From Gynuella sunshinyii YC6258 (GTDB lineage: Bacteria > Pseudomonadota > Gammaproteobacteria > Pseudomonadales > Natronospirillaceae), in assembly GCF_000940805.1 (NCBI RefSeq), contig NZ_CP007142.1, positions 1,154,593-1,218,592 of the forward strand: a stretch of DNA of 64,000 bases, written 5' to 3'. Under the pieces are notes generated by a model. It saw only the letters and a program-made list of their open reading frames with translations. It was not told where the DNA came from and made no database searches. Shown here in pieces: positions 33,698 through 41,854 of the stretch; within the stretch, counting starts at the first letter, position 1, and each line of letters begins with the position of its first letter. The position numbers were made by a program, and so were the translations under genes.

Positions 33698-34237
33698 TTG
33701 GCTACTGTTGTATCTGTCAGCAAATCTGCTACCCATAGTTTTTCCAAACACGTTGTAGAATCCATCACGTTGGTTGCCGGTCAGGGCGTTGAGGGTGACG
33801 CGCATAAGGGCGAAACCGTCAAGCACCGCTCGCGGGTAAAGGTAGATCCGAGTCAGCCCAATCTGCGTCAGGTTCATTTGATACATGGTGAGTTGATCAA
33901 GCAGTTGCAGGATCAGGGATTTAATGTTTACCCGGCAACCATGGGCGAAAATATCACCACTGAAGGTATTGATCTGCTGTCTTTACCAACCCATACCATT
34001 ATTCGTATCGGTGCTGATGCGGTTATTCAGATAACCGGTTTGCGTAATCCCTGTGCCCAGTTGGATCATTACCAAAAAGGTTTGACGGCCGCAGTGTTGG
34101 ATCGTGATGAAGAAGGGAACCTGATTCGTAAAGCCGGTATCATGGCCATCGTTCTGCAAGGCGGTGTTGTCCGTGCGGGTGATGAGATGGTCGTGGAGTT
34201 GCCTGAACCTCCGTATCAGCCGTTGCAACGCGTATAG
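33698..34237 (+). CDS. MOSC-domain protein
   Basis: 179 residues starting at a TTG (33698) that lies 8 bases after GAGGAG; the TTG at 33692 is too close to the site. MOSC marks are QGVEGDAHKGETVKHRS near residue 30, GENITTEGIDLLSLP near 85 and the conserved cysteine in GLRNPCAQLDHY. MOSC domains handle sulfur or molybdenum-cofactor substrates; YiiM and MOCOS are relatives. The precise reaction is unknown. A weak start codon and a leader made of insertion-sequence debris may lower expression. Confidence 0.88.
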   Translation: MATVVSVSKSATHSFSKHVVESITLVAGQGVEGDAHKGETVKHRSRVKVDPSQPNLRQVHLIHGELIKQLQDQGFNVYPATMGENITTEGIDLLSLPTHTIIRIGADAVIQITGLRNPCAQLDHYQKGLTAAVLDRDEEGNLIRKAGIMAIVLQGGVVRAGDEMVVELPEPPYQPLQRV

Positions 34238-34285
34238 TCTGTTCCATTTATCTGCGGCCATTTTTTGCTACTCAGGGGTATTTAT

Positions 34286-34684
34286 ATGCTGCAAGGTATT
34301 CATCACGTAGCGATCATTTGTTCTGACTACGCAAGATCAAAACATTTTTATACTCAGATATTGCAGCTTGAGATCGTCGCTGAACATTTTCGCGCCGGCC
34401 GCAATTCTTATAAGCTGGATTTGAAGTTGCCCAATGGCAATCAGCTGGAGTTATTTTCGTTTCCCAATCCGCCTGCCCGCCCAAGCAGACCCGAAGCGAG
34501 AGGATTGCGGCATTTGGCCTTCCAGGTAGCCTCTGTGGTCGATGTTGTTGAGTATCTGCAACAACAGGGCGTGACAGTGGAGCCGATACGAGTCGATGAG
34601 TATACCGGTCGGCAATATACTTTCTTTCAGGATCCGGATGGTCTGCCATTAGAGTTATATGAACAGGATGTCACTGAGGTCTGA
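34286..34684 (+). CDS. gloA2: VOC/glyoxalase-like protein (YaeR/GloA2 family)
   Basis: 132 residues from the ATG at 34286 with CAGGGGT upstream. GIHHVAIICSDYARSKHFY, LELFSFPNPPARPSRPEARG and FFQDPDGLPLELYEQ match E. coli YaeR closely. The two His/Glu metal ligands are His9 (in IHHVAI, first strand) and the Glu of LPLELYE (last strand). It binds a divalent metal in a vicinal-oxygen-chelate fold. YaeR-type proteins are called GloA2, but a lactoylglutathione lyase role is not proved. It follows the MOSC gene after 48 bases and may be co-transcribed with it. Confidence 0.88.
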   Translation: MLQGIHHVAIICSDYARSKHFYTQILQLEIVAEHFRAGRNSYKLDLKLPNGNQLELFSFPNPPARPSRPEARGLRHLAFQVASVVDVVEYLQQQGVTVEPIRVDEYTGRQYTFFQDPDGLPLELYEQDVTEV

Positions 34685-34759
34685 GCGGATTGTTCTTTAG
34701 AGGTTGTGGTTAATGTGGAAACAATTAACGCTATCAGAACTGTCTGTTTGCTATCCGGG

Positions 34760-35512
34760 CTACTGGTCCTGCTCGTAACATTTCATGCCTTTATTCACTT
34801 TTGACAGTGAAAAACCAAACAGATTGTTTAATCGCTTAAGTTCGGCCTTACGCTGTTTTTCGGTGATTGTGATGGAACTGTTGGTGGCATAAATGATCCA
34901 GTTTTCTTTGTTGATGTTGTTCGTCCAGATATAACGGAAACGTTGCCGCAACAACGCAATCAGATCGAGTTTTTTATGCTGTTGCCAGTAATTGAGCACC
35001 AGCCAGCCGTCGTGGGTCAGGCGGTCACAACAGTGTTTAATGAACTTTCGGGTGCCTTGTTGAGCGTCCATGCCGGTCGCATGGTAAATGTCGCTGTAGA
35101 TCAGGTCATAGGTGTTATCAGAGTTTTTTAAATAGTCGCCAGCGTCTCCGCATTGCACGTTAAGACGCTCATCATGTGGCAGATAAAAATGGCTGTAGGC
35201 AAGATCGATCACGGTCTGTCGCAGTTCCACCACGTCAATCTTCAGATGCTCAAGGTGATGCCATAAACTTGTGGCAAGTGCACCGGTTCCCATACCGAGC
35301 AGCAGGCAGCGGTGAATGTCTTTCTGGAATAACAGGTTGAGCAGCATGGCGCGAACATAATCGTACTGCACGATTTCCGGAGTGCGGTTAAGGATACATC
35401 CCTGTTCGTCATCGGCGCCAAACATCAGAGTGCGTTTGTTGCCGTTATCAAATACCTGAATCACGCCATAACCATCGTGACGGCGGAGAATTTCCTTACC
35501 AAATTTTGCCAT
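34760..35512 (-). CDS. Spermidine-synthase-like methyltransferase-fold protein
   Basis: 250 residues. The Rossmann motif LLLGMGTGALATSLW at about 90, VVELRQTVIDLAYSHF with the acidic residue that binds the nucleoside, and YDLIYSDIYHATG fit the spermidine synthase superfamily. It lacks the N-terminal beta domain seen in classic SpeE. It may transfer an aminopropyl or methyl group, or may be a non-catalytic relative. It begins 6 bases after the MORN-caspase gene, so the two are translated from one mRNA. The pairing is not one I know. Confidence 0.8.
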   Translation of the reverse strand: MAKFGKEILRRHDGYGVIQVFDNGNKRTLMFGADDEQGCILNRTPEIVQYDYVRAMLLNLLFQKDIHRCLLLGMGTGALATSLWHHLEHLKIDVVELRQTVIDLAYSHFYLPHDERLNVQCGDAGDYLKNSDNTYDLIYSDIYHATGMDAQQGTRKFIKHCCDRLTHDGWLVLNYWQQHKKLDLIALLRQRFRYIWTNNINKENWIIYATNSSITITEKQRKAELKRLNNLFGFSLSKVNKGMKCYEQDQ

Positions 35513-35518
35513 GCCTGA

Positions 35519-37069
35519 TCAGTCCCGGAACCGCGCCCGCCATTGTTCATAAGTGTTCAATACGGTCTCACTCAGACTGATCTGGGGATCGGAACTGTTC
35601 AGCTCCTGTTGCTGTTCCCGGTTATCGACGACTTGTTTTGCCTTCTCAAAAATATCCGTCAGAGAATGTTGCATATCAAAGGCGTCGATGAAGAACGCTT
35701 CGCCGAAATAGGTCATGTAGTTATCGTTAGAACAACCAAATGAGGTTTTGTCAGCAGCAGCTGCGGTGATGATGAGTGTATCCGGTTGTTTGAGATCATC
35801 GATAAAACCACCGGAATAGCAGGCTGACAAGGTAACGATTTTGGCCTGATCCGCTTCATCGAGTATATCTCTGAGGGTGATGCTGTCGATGTCCGGCAGT
35901 CTTTGATAACTGAGATTGACAGAGAGTTTGTGATCACGACTGCCATGGCTGGTGATATACACCCACAGCAGATCTTCGGCGCCCATGTGTTGGCTGACGG
36001 CGGTGACCATGTCTTTCAGTGCCAGCTGACTGACCAGAGGATAGGGACTGTTCAGATCGATCTCATTGCTCATTCTGACAATATGGTTTTGTAGCCCCCG
36101 GGTACTGCTGAGGCGGTCATAAATGATATCGATTTCGTCGCGAAACACGGTCTGGCTGGAATAAGGCGCGGCCAGAATCACGTAGGTATCAACGACACCC
36201 GGTGTCTGTGGTGCCAGTGCAGACAGCTGTTGCTGTAGCAACTGTGACTGATGATTAATGATGAAATCAAGCTGCTCGGGCAGTTGTTCGTACTCGCTGA
36301 GATAATCCTTTTCATCCTCAGTCTCGCTGACAAATTCACCGTATTCAAACTGCCCGGTCTGTACCAGATCCGATTGCCGTGAACGTTTGGTGGTCAGCGT
36401 GCCCTGGCCGTGATAAAGGCCATCTTCGAATTCCCCTTGATAAGATTCGTTGCCATCCTGATAAGTGCCCTGGCCGTTGTAACGCCACTTCACCAGCCCG
36501 CCTTCATAATGTTCGCCATCCGGTCCGGTGAGGGTGCCATAGGGCAGGTCGTTTTGTTTGAAAACGCCTTCGTACACCCATTTGTGAGGTGGGATCAGTT
36601 TGCCCTGACCATGGCGCAGGCCATGGTTGAAATAGCCTTCATAGATGGTGCCATCGGCATATTTCAGATAGCCATAGCCATGATAACGGTTCTGGTCAAA
36701 TTCACCTTCATAGTGTTCTCCACCGGGAGAGTCCAGCTGCCCTTTGACCCACCAGCCGTTGTCCAGTGTGCCGCTGTATACAGTGCCGTTTTTATAGTGC
36801 CAGGTACCCTGGCCGTTGGGCATGCCATGGGCAAATTCACCGTGATATTCGGAGCCGTCTTCCAGAATCAAATGACCCTGACCCGATAACATGCCCAAAT
36901 GAAAATGACCCTCAAAACGGCGGCCGCCCGGATAGCTCAAAACCCCTTCGCCTTCAAACCGGCCATCGACCAATGGGCCGTTATAGGTACCGCCATCTGC
37001 GGTGTTGACCGTATCGGCCAGGACGGTCATTGAGCATAACAACAGAGTAGTGATCAGAATTCGCGACAT
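35519..37069 (-). CDS. MORN-repeat protein with C13/caspase-like peptidase domain
   Basis: 516 residues. A signal peptide (about 1-18) is followed by eight or nine MORN repeats to about residue 240, e.g. YHGEFAHGMPNGQGTW and YEGYFNHGLRHGQGKL. Residues about 285-500 are a legumain/caspase-like fold. His375 in YITSHGS and Cys417 in LSACYSGGF form the catalytic dyad, each at the end of a hydrophobic strand. MORN repeats bind membranes or proteins. The fusion suggests an exported protease held at a surface. It is the middle gene of a three-gene unit under a TetR gene. Substrate unknown. Confidence 0.88.
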   Translation of the reverse strand: MSRILITTLLLCSMTVLADTVNTADGGTYNGPLVDGRFEGEGVLSYPGGRRFEGHFHLGMLSGQGHLILEDGSEYHGEFAHGMPNGQGTWHYKNGTVYSGTLDNGWWVKGQLDSPGGEHYEGEFDQNRYHGYGYLKYADGTIYEGYFNHGLRHGQGKLIPPHKWVYEGVFKQNDLPYGTLTGPDGEHYEGGLVKWRYNGQGTYQDGNESYQGEFEDGLYHGQGTLTTKRSRQSDLVQTGQFEYGEFVSETEDEKDYLSEYEQLPEQLDFIINHQSQLLQQQLSALAPQTPGVVDTYVILAAPYSSQTVFRDEIDIIYDRLSSTRGLQNHIVRMSNEIDLNSPYPLVSQLALKDMVTAVSQHMGAEDLLWVYITSHGSRDHKLSVNLSYQRLPDIDSITLRDILDEADQAKIVTLSACYSGGFIDDLKQPDTLIITAAAADKTSFGCSNDNYMTYFGEAFFIDAFDMQHSLTDIFEKAKQVVDNREQQQELNSSDPQISLSETVLNTYEQWRARFRD

Positions 37070-37078
37070 TTTCGTCCT

Positions 37079-37618
37079 TTATTGAATTTGCAGCAGTTGA
37101 TGAATAGCGGTTCGGATAGTACCGAAGTCAGTTTTGCGACCATCCATAAAGCGTTGTAACAACACTCCGTACATCATGCACAGGACAGCTTCGGCATGTT
37201 CACTGCCGACCAGTTCGGTCACCAGTTGCAGATAGCGTTTATTCGCCAGCTGCATGTTTTTGTCTTTGGCGACTTGAGCTGGCGTCATCTCCCGCAGGTA
37301 GTCGAGCAACAGGGTCAGTTCACCTTTGAAATTATTCTCCATGGACTGAAACAGATTCATCAGCAGATCAATGCGTTCTGCCGTTGGCATTTCTGTGACA
37401 TCCAGTGCCGGCATTTCAAAGCGGGTAACAAGATCGGTGCAGGCAGAAAATAAAGCTTCCTTAGAGGGGAAATAGTGATACAGGGCACTTTTGGAAATTC
37501 CCAGATGTTCAGCGATTTTGCGCATGCCCAGTCCGGAATAACCGTAACGGGCGAAAATTTCAACCGCTTTTTCAGTCAGTGTCAGGCGATAGGCATCATG
37601 GTCTATGATTTTAGGCAT
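37079..37618 (-). CDS. TetR-family transcriptional regulator
   Basis: 179 residues. The helix-turn-helix is at about 27-46 (YGYSGLGMRKIAEHLGISKS), followed by ALYHYFPSKEALF, the standard TetR N-domain. The C-terminal ligand domain is unassigned. It is divergent from the SDR gene at 37717. Between them are two GTCC-N4-GGAC palindromes, the likely operators controlling both directions. It ends 9 bases before the MORN-caspase gene, so it heads that operon and probably regulates it too. Confidence 0.93.
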   Translation of the reverse strand: MPKIIDHDAYRLTLTEKAVEIFARYGYSGLGMRKIAEHLGISKSALYHYFPSKEALFSACTDLVTRFEMPALDVTEMPTAERIDLLMNLFQSMENNFKGELTLLLDYLREMTPAQVAKDKNMQLANKRYLQLVTELVGSEHAEAVLCMMYGVLLQRFMDGRKTDFGTIRTAIHQLLQIQ

Positions 37619-37635
37619 ACGATGTCCTCTTTATG

Positions 37636-37647
37636 GTCCATCTGGAC
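37636..37647. promoter_or_regulatory. TetR operator candidate 1
   Basis: GTCC-ATCT-GGAC, 18 bases upstream of the TetR start, has the same half-sites and spacing as the larger palindrome at 37683-37706. Confidence 0.6.
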
Positions 37648-37682
37648 TGTATTTGGTTGACAGATGGTGCGCAAGGTTTTAT

Positions 37683-37706
37683 TTTTTAGTCCGTATGGAC
37701 TAAAAA
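37683..37706. promoter_or_regulatory. TetR operator candidate 2
   Basis: TTTTTAGTCC and GGACTAAAAA are perfect 10-base arms around GTAT, 11 bases before the SDR gene. Binding here would block the SDR ribosome site or promoter. Confidence 0.75.
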
Positions 37707-37716
37707 GGACGGAATC

Positions 37717-38583
37717 ATGAAACGAGTATTACTGGCCGGAGCCAGTGGTTACCTGGGGCGGGCGATGCTGGCCGAACTCAAGACCAGAGGGTATTGGGTC
37801 CGGGTGCTGGTGCGTACCGAACAACAACAGCAGGCTCTCAGTCAAATTGCTGATGATACGTTCCTTGGCCAGGCCACCGACATTGATACCCTCTCCGGTC
37901 TGATGGATGGGATTGATCTGGTATTTACCAGTATCGGTATTACCCGCCAGAAAGATGGCCTCACTTACGAAAGCGTGGACTACGGCGCCAATCTGAATCT
38001 GCTCACTCTGGCCGAAAACAGCAAGGTGGAAAAGTTTATCTATGTGTCTGTTTTTAATGCCGACAAACTTCCGGGTATCAAAATTATTCAGGCCAAGGAA
38101 AAGTTTGTTGCCCGCCTGAAAAGCAGTTGGCTGCCTTACTGTGTGATTCGTCCAAGCGGTTTTTTTGCCGATATGAAAGAGTTTCTTGTAATGGCAAAAA
38201 GTGGCCGGGTTTATTTGCTTGGTAACGGACAGTTACGCTTCAACCCGATTTCCGGTGCCGATCTCGCCAAGGTGTGTTGCGATATGTTTCAGAGCGAACA
38301 GACTGAAGTGGATGTGGGGGGGCCTGAGGTTTACAGCCATGACCAGATTGCCGAACTGGCATTCAAAGCGCTGGGTGAGCCGGTGAAGATGACCCATTTT
38401 CCGCTGTGGCTGGTGGGCGCACTGGTGTCAGTGATGCGTTGGCTGTCGCCGGTTTCGGTGTATGGGCCAGTAGAATTTTTCGCCAAGGCGATGAGTGTGG
38501 ATATGCAGGCTCCCTGTTATGGTGAGGAAAGTCTGGAATCATTTTTTGTACATCTGGCCAATATCGATAACCGCGCTTCATAA
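37717..38583 (+). CDS. NAD(P)-binding SDR/NmrA-type protein
   Basis: 288 residues. GASGYLGRAMLAELKTRGYW at the N-terminus is an atypical-SDR nucleotide-binding loop, and SKVEKFIYVSVFNADKLPG with YCVIRPSGFFADMKEFL fits the NmrA/NAD(P)H-binding group. These act on quinones, sugars or as redox sensors. The substrate is unknown. Regulation by the divergent TetR is likely, as the palindrome overlaps its leader. A pairing of TetR repressor and SDR usually means response to a small hydrophobic compound. Confidence 0.88.
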   Translation: MKRVLLAGASGYLGRAMLAELKTRGYWVRVLVRTEQQQQALSQIADDTFLGQATDIDTLSGLMDGIDLVFTSIGITRQKDGLTYESVDYGANLNLLTLAENSKVEKFIYVSVFNADKLPGIKIIQAKEKFVARLKSSWLPYCVIRPSGFFADMKEFLVMAKSGRVYLLGNGQLRFNPISGADLAKVCCDMFQSEQTEVDVGGPEVYSHDQIAELAFKALGEPVKMTHFPLWLVGALVSVMRWLSPVSVYGPVEFFAKAMSVDMQAPCYGEESLESFFVHLANIDNRAS

Positions 38584-38603
38584 AAAAGGTCACCGCAGTG
38601 ACC
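38582..38603 (-). terminator. Terminator of the extracellular nuclease gene
   Basis: GGTCAC-CGCA-GTGACC, a perfect 6-base stem, followed on the minus strand by TTTTTT. It also lies at the SDR stop. A second hairpin, CCCGGCAGG-TATG-CCTGTCGGG (38631-38652), is nearer the nuclease stop. Confidence 0.75.
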
Positions 38604-38670
38604 TCGCAACAAATGTTCTGTTTTGTGTAACCCGGCAGGTATGCCTGTCGGGTCAGATACAGCGTAACGA

Positions 38671-41274
38671 TCAGTATTTTCTTCTGGTGACCATCAGCAT
38701 GAACAACACTGGCAATAACAGCAGGCCAGTGGAACCACTGCTGGAATCATCATCCTTGTCGTCGTTATCACCGGTACCGCCTTCAACGGAGCTCTTCATC
38801 ACAAAGCCGGCAATGACCGGATCATGGTCTGAAGAGTAGTATGGGTCCAGGCTGGCGAAGTGGTCGTTGGAGTTATTGGTATCCAGAGTCGTGTCATAGT
38901 CGAGCAGATTGGATTCCAGCGAGTTAATATGCCAGTCATCCACGCTCACCAGACGCTCATTCATACCAGCACTGCCAATCATGTGATCGAGGCTGCCGAG
39001 AAAGCCAGAGTAGCTGTAGGAGAATGGCTGTGCTTCAGTAGAGGCACTGGTGTATTTCAGGTTGATATACCCGCCGGCTTCGAGAGCTGCAATCGGATCT
39101 TCTTTGGCATAGGCATTCATATCTCCCATAAACACCACATTATCGGTATTGACCCCGGTGGGATGGTCGGCCATAAAGGTTACCAGCGCTTTGGCGGCGT
39201 TGGTGCGGGTTTGGTTGCAGGCACCTTGTCCATCTCCCAGGTCATTATCGCTGTCAGAAGTACAGCTATTTCGTTTTGATTTCAGATGGTTGACCACCAC
39301 GGTAAACTGATCGCCTGTGGCCTTGTGGGTGAACGACTGAATCAATGATGGACGGTTTCTGGTATCGATAAACAATGGATTGCCTTCACCATCTTTGGGC
39401 GAATTGGTGGAATCCAGTACGGCGGTGGTACCGACCGGTGTCACCACAGCGGGGCGATAGAGCAGACCAACGGAGATTGAATCGGTACCCATCTTGCCAC
39501 CGGGGTTTACAAAGGCATATTCACCATCGGTGGTCTGTACGGCGTTCAGGGCATTTGTCAGCGCAGCAATTGAGCTGGTTTCATCATAACCGTCATTTTC
39601 AATTTCCATCAGGCCAATCACATCGGCGTCCATGGCGTCGAGGGCGGCCACAATTTTGGCTACCTGGATATTATAATCTGCTTCCGAATTGGCGCCGCGA
39701 TAATCGCCATAAGTATCGTTATCTTCTTCGGCTGGTGTCGGGAAGTAGGTCTTGTCGTCCACGATGATGCCGTTATACAGGTTCAGCACGTTCATGCTGG
39801 CAATCTTCAGGTTGGCAGAGCTGTCCACAATGGGCGCGAGTGTGCGGTCAGCGTTCAGAGGGTCGAAAGTAGGTGTAATGGATGGAATGATTTGGTAGGG
39901 ATATGTTGCATTGCCGCTATCATAACCATGCATTGCCCCGGTGATACCACTGATGCCGTAGCCGACCCGGAAGTAATTCGTGTTGCTGAAACCCTCGCTG
40001 TTGGGGAACACGATAGGGTCAGGAGCTTTCGAAGACTGTCCATCGTCGATCAGCATGCTGCTCAGTCTGATATTTTCGATGGCGGCGTCGTAACTTTCTT
40101 TGGAAGGTACCGAGACTTCGGTGGGCTGATAATGCAGTTCGTTGGAAACGACAAATTGTCCATAATTTCCAAAACCATAGCCATTACCATGGAAATCGCT
40201 GACCACCAGATTGCTGTTGGCCAGGCTGACACGCATGCCCTCTACCTGTTCAAAGGCCTCCAAAGAGGTGACCGGCAGGGTGATGGCGGTCGCTGCTGGC
40301 AGGGTATTGTTCTGTGAACAGACGATTAGCCCGGAAACGGATGACAATTCTGTTAAACCCTTGTATTCACTGACCTTGGCACTCAGGCGGACTTTATCGC
40401 CGACCGTTACTGGCAGGCTGGTGTCGAACACAAAAATACCTTCGGACGTTGCCTCATTACCGTCGCTGTCAGCCTCTTCTTCCTGAATAAAGTAACCTTC
40501 TGCACTAGTCTGTTGGTTCTGGTAAACGACGGCTTCAACCGTGACTTGCTGACCGACCAGTGCAGAGCTGCTGCCGCTGCCCTGTATGGTTGAAATCAGG
40601 GTGGCGTTGCCATCTCCGCAAGTACCGATATCGGTGCTCCCCGAATCAGTGCCGCCGTCGACGATTTCCGCTTCCGGCACAATGCCGGCTACAGGCATGA
40701 TATGACCTGAGGTGGTGTTTTTGACACTCTTGTCCTTCAGTACATTGATGCCGGAGAAATCCCAGTTATCGCTGTTAAAAGCACCACCGTTGGCTGCTTT
40801 GCTGAGGGTGCTGTCGCTGTAGGCACTTTTACGATAGGCCCAGCCATCTATATATTCCCAGGCAGTGCCTGTACCGTCTTTTCCAGCCTCACCAAAACGG
40901 TCCACCTCGGTGTCGCCTATAAACAGCGCTATGCTGTCATCACCGTTAAAGTTCAGAGCGCTGAACTGATAATCAGGTGCTTTACCGAAGTAACTGGTAA
41001 ATCCATCGACATCCATCGAAACCGTCAGATATGTGCCTGCGGGTACGCTGGTGCTTTTGAAACTAAACGTCTCGGGTTGCGCCTCTGTTTTGCCATTCAC
41101 ATAGAGCTTAAGTGTATATGTGTTCAGATCGGCGATGTTTTCAGTGGTATACAACTCGACGGCTTTGGGCAGCCCGCCGGTTAAAGGACCATCGATCACT
41201 CCTGTAATCATCAAATCTGCCTGGGCTCCACCCGCAATGACAGCAATGGCGGTTGCCAACAACTGCTTTTTCAT
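38671..41274 (-). CDS. exeM: Extracellular nuclease of the ExeM/NucH type
   Basis: 867 residues from the ATG at 41274 (GGGGGT upstream). Signal peptide about 1-19 (MKKQLLATAIAVIAGGAQA). A lamin-tail-like domain (about 20-170) is followed by an OB-like domain, and then an endonuclease/exonuclease/phosphatase domain from about 500 (KIASMNVLNLYNG, DVIGLMEIENDGYDET, VVNHLKSKRNSC, MGDMNAYAKEDPI, SSDHDPVIAGF). The C-terminus has an Asp/Ser-rich stretch, SGSTG, a hydrophobic helix and RRKY, matching a GlyGly-CTERM sorting signal. It degrades extracellular DNA and is anchored or released through rhombosortase and type II secretion. That route is inferred. Confidence 0.93.
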   Translation of the reverse strand: MKKQLLATAIAVIAGGAQADLMITGVIDGPLTGGLPKAVELYTTENIADLNTYTLKLYVNGKTEAQPETFSFKSTSVPAGTYLTVSMDVDGFTSYFGKAPDYQFSALNFNGDDSIALFIGDTEVDRFGEAGKDGTGTAWEYIDGWAYRKSAYSDSTLSKAANGGAFNSDNWDFSGINVLKDKSVKNTTSGHIMPVAGIVPEAEIVDGGTDSGSTDIGTCGDGNATLISTIQGSGSSSALVGQQVTVEAVVYQNQQTSAEGYFIQEEEADSDGNEATSEGIFVFDTSLPVTVGDKVRLSAKVSEYKGLTELSSVSGLIVCSQNNTLPAATAITLPVTSLEAFEQVEGMRVSLANSNLVVSDFHGNGYGFGNYGQFVVSNELHYQPTEVSVPSKESYDAAIENIRLSSMLIDDGQSSKAPDPIVFPNSEGFSNTNYFRVGYGISGITGAMHGYDSGNATYPYQIIPSITPTFDPLNADRTLAPIVDSSANLKIASMNVLNLYNGIIVDDKTYFPTPAEEDNDTYGDYRGANSEADYNIQVAKIVAALDAMDADVIGLMEIENDGYDETSSIAALTNALNAVQTTDGEYAFVNPGGKMGTDSISVGLLYRPAVVTPVGTTAVLDSTNSPKDGEGNPLFIDTRNRPSLIQSFTHKATGDQFTVVVNHLKSKRNSCTSDSDNDLGDGQGACNQTRTNAAKALVTFMADHPTGVNTDNVVFMGDMNAYAKEDPIAALEAGGYINLKYTSASTEAQPFSYSYSGFLGSLDHMIGSAGMNERLVSVDDWHINSLESNLLDYDTTLDTNNSNDHFASLDPYYSSDHDPVIAGFVMKSSVEGGTGDNDDKDDDSSSGSTGLLLLPVLFMLMVTRRKY

Positions 41275-41854
41275 TATTACCCCCAATATATTTATATGTT
41301 ATGTAGGTATTCACCAGGCCATTTATGGATGCCTGGTTATGAGCGAAATGCATCCATGCTTACCATTGGCTGAAGCGCCAATGTGAGTGCTGTAAAACCA
41401 AAAGACCTTCTGAAAAATGATCCGGGTAGCGATGGTCGTGTTGGAAACGTTTTTAAATCAATGACTTAACTGACAAATGCCGTTTTCTATCCCCATGACT
41501 GCTTAATATTTACGACCCTTGATAGAGTTCAGAAGTTCCTCATGGTTGACCAGCTGGTCAAATAAAATGGCATAACCTATGCCACCTTTGTTACATAGAT
41601 ACAATTTTTGTTTTATTTAATGACGAAAATGTTAATAAACGATGACGAAGCCATAACATTGCGTTGATTACGGCAAATATCATTTCTGTGTTATTGGCTT
41701 CAGCAATCCAGCAAAGCTGCTGCGTATGGTCTATTTTGGGGAGCGGAGCGGTGAGTGTGATCTTTTTTTGTTCGAGGGTCTGATATTTCTGCACCTGACG
41801 ATAATCGGGATAGTTATCCGGGTTACTGTTTAACCCGGATAGAAGCGATGGGAT
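41275..41854. other. Intergenic region upstream of exeM
   Basis: No supported gene. Two mutually exclusive hairpins lie in the exeM leader: ACCAGGC/GCCTGGT (41313-41319 with 41331-41337) and ATGGATGC/GCATCCAT (41325-41332 with 41350-41357). A further hairpin near 41815-41841 belongs to the mepM end. An AT-rich 67-codon frame on the minus strand (41591-41794) has no support. Confidence 0.45.
41815..41841 (-). terminator. Hairpin after mepM
   Basis: TATCCGGGTTA, loop CTGTT, TAACCCGGATA: a perfect 11-base stem 14 bases after the mepM stop. No T-run follows, so it may stabilise the 3' end rather than terminate. Confidence 0.6.

Noticed and set aside
41591-41794. 67-codon minus-strand frame between mepM and exeM
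   Set aside because: No ribosome site, no family, A/T-rich non-coding composition.
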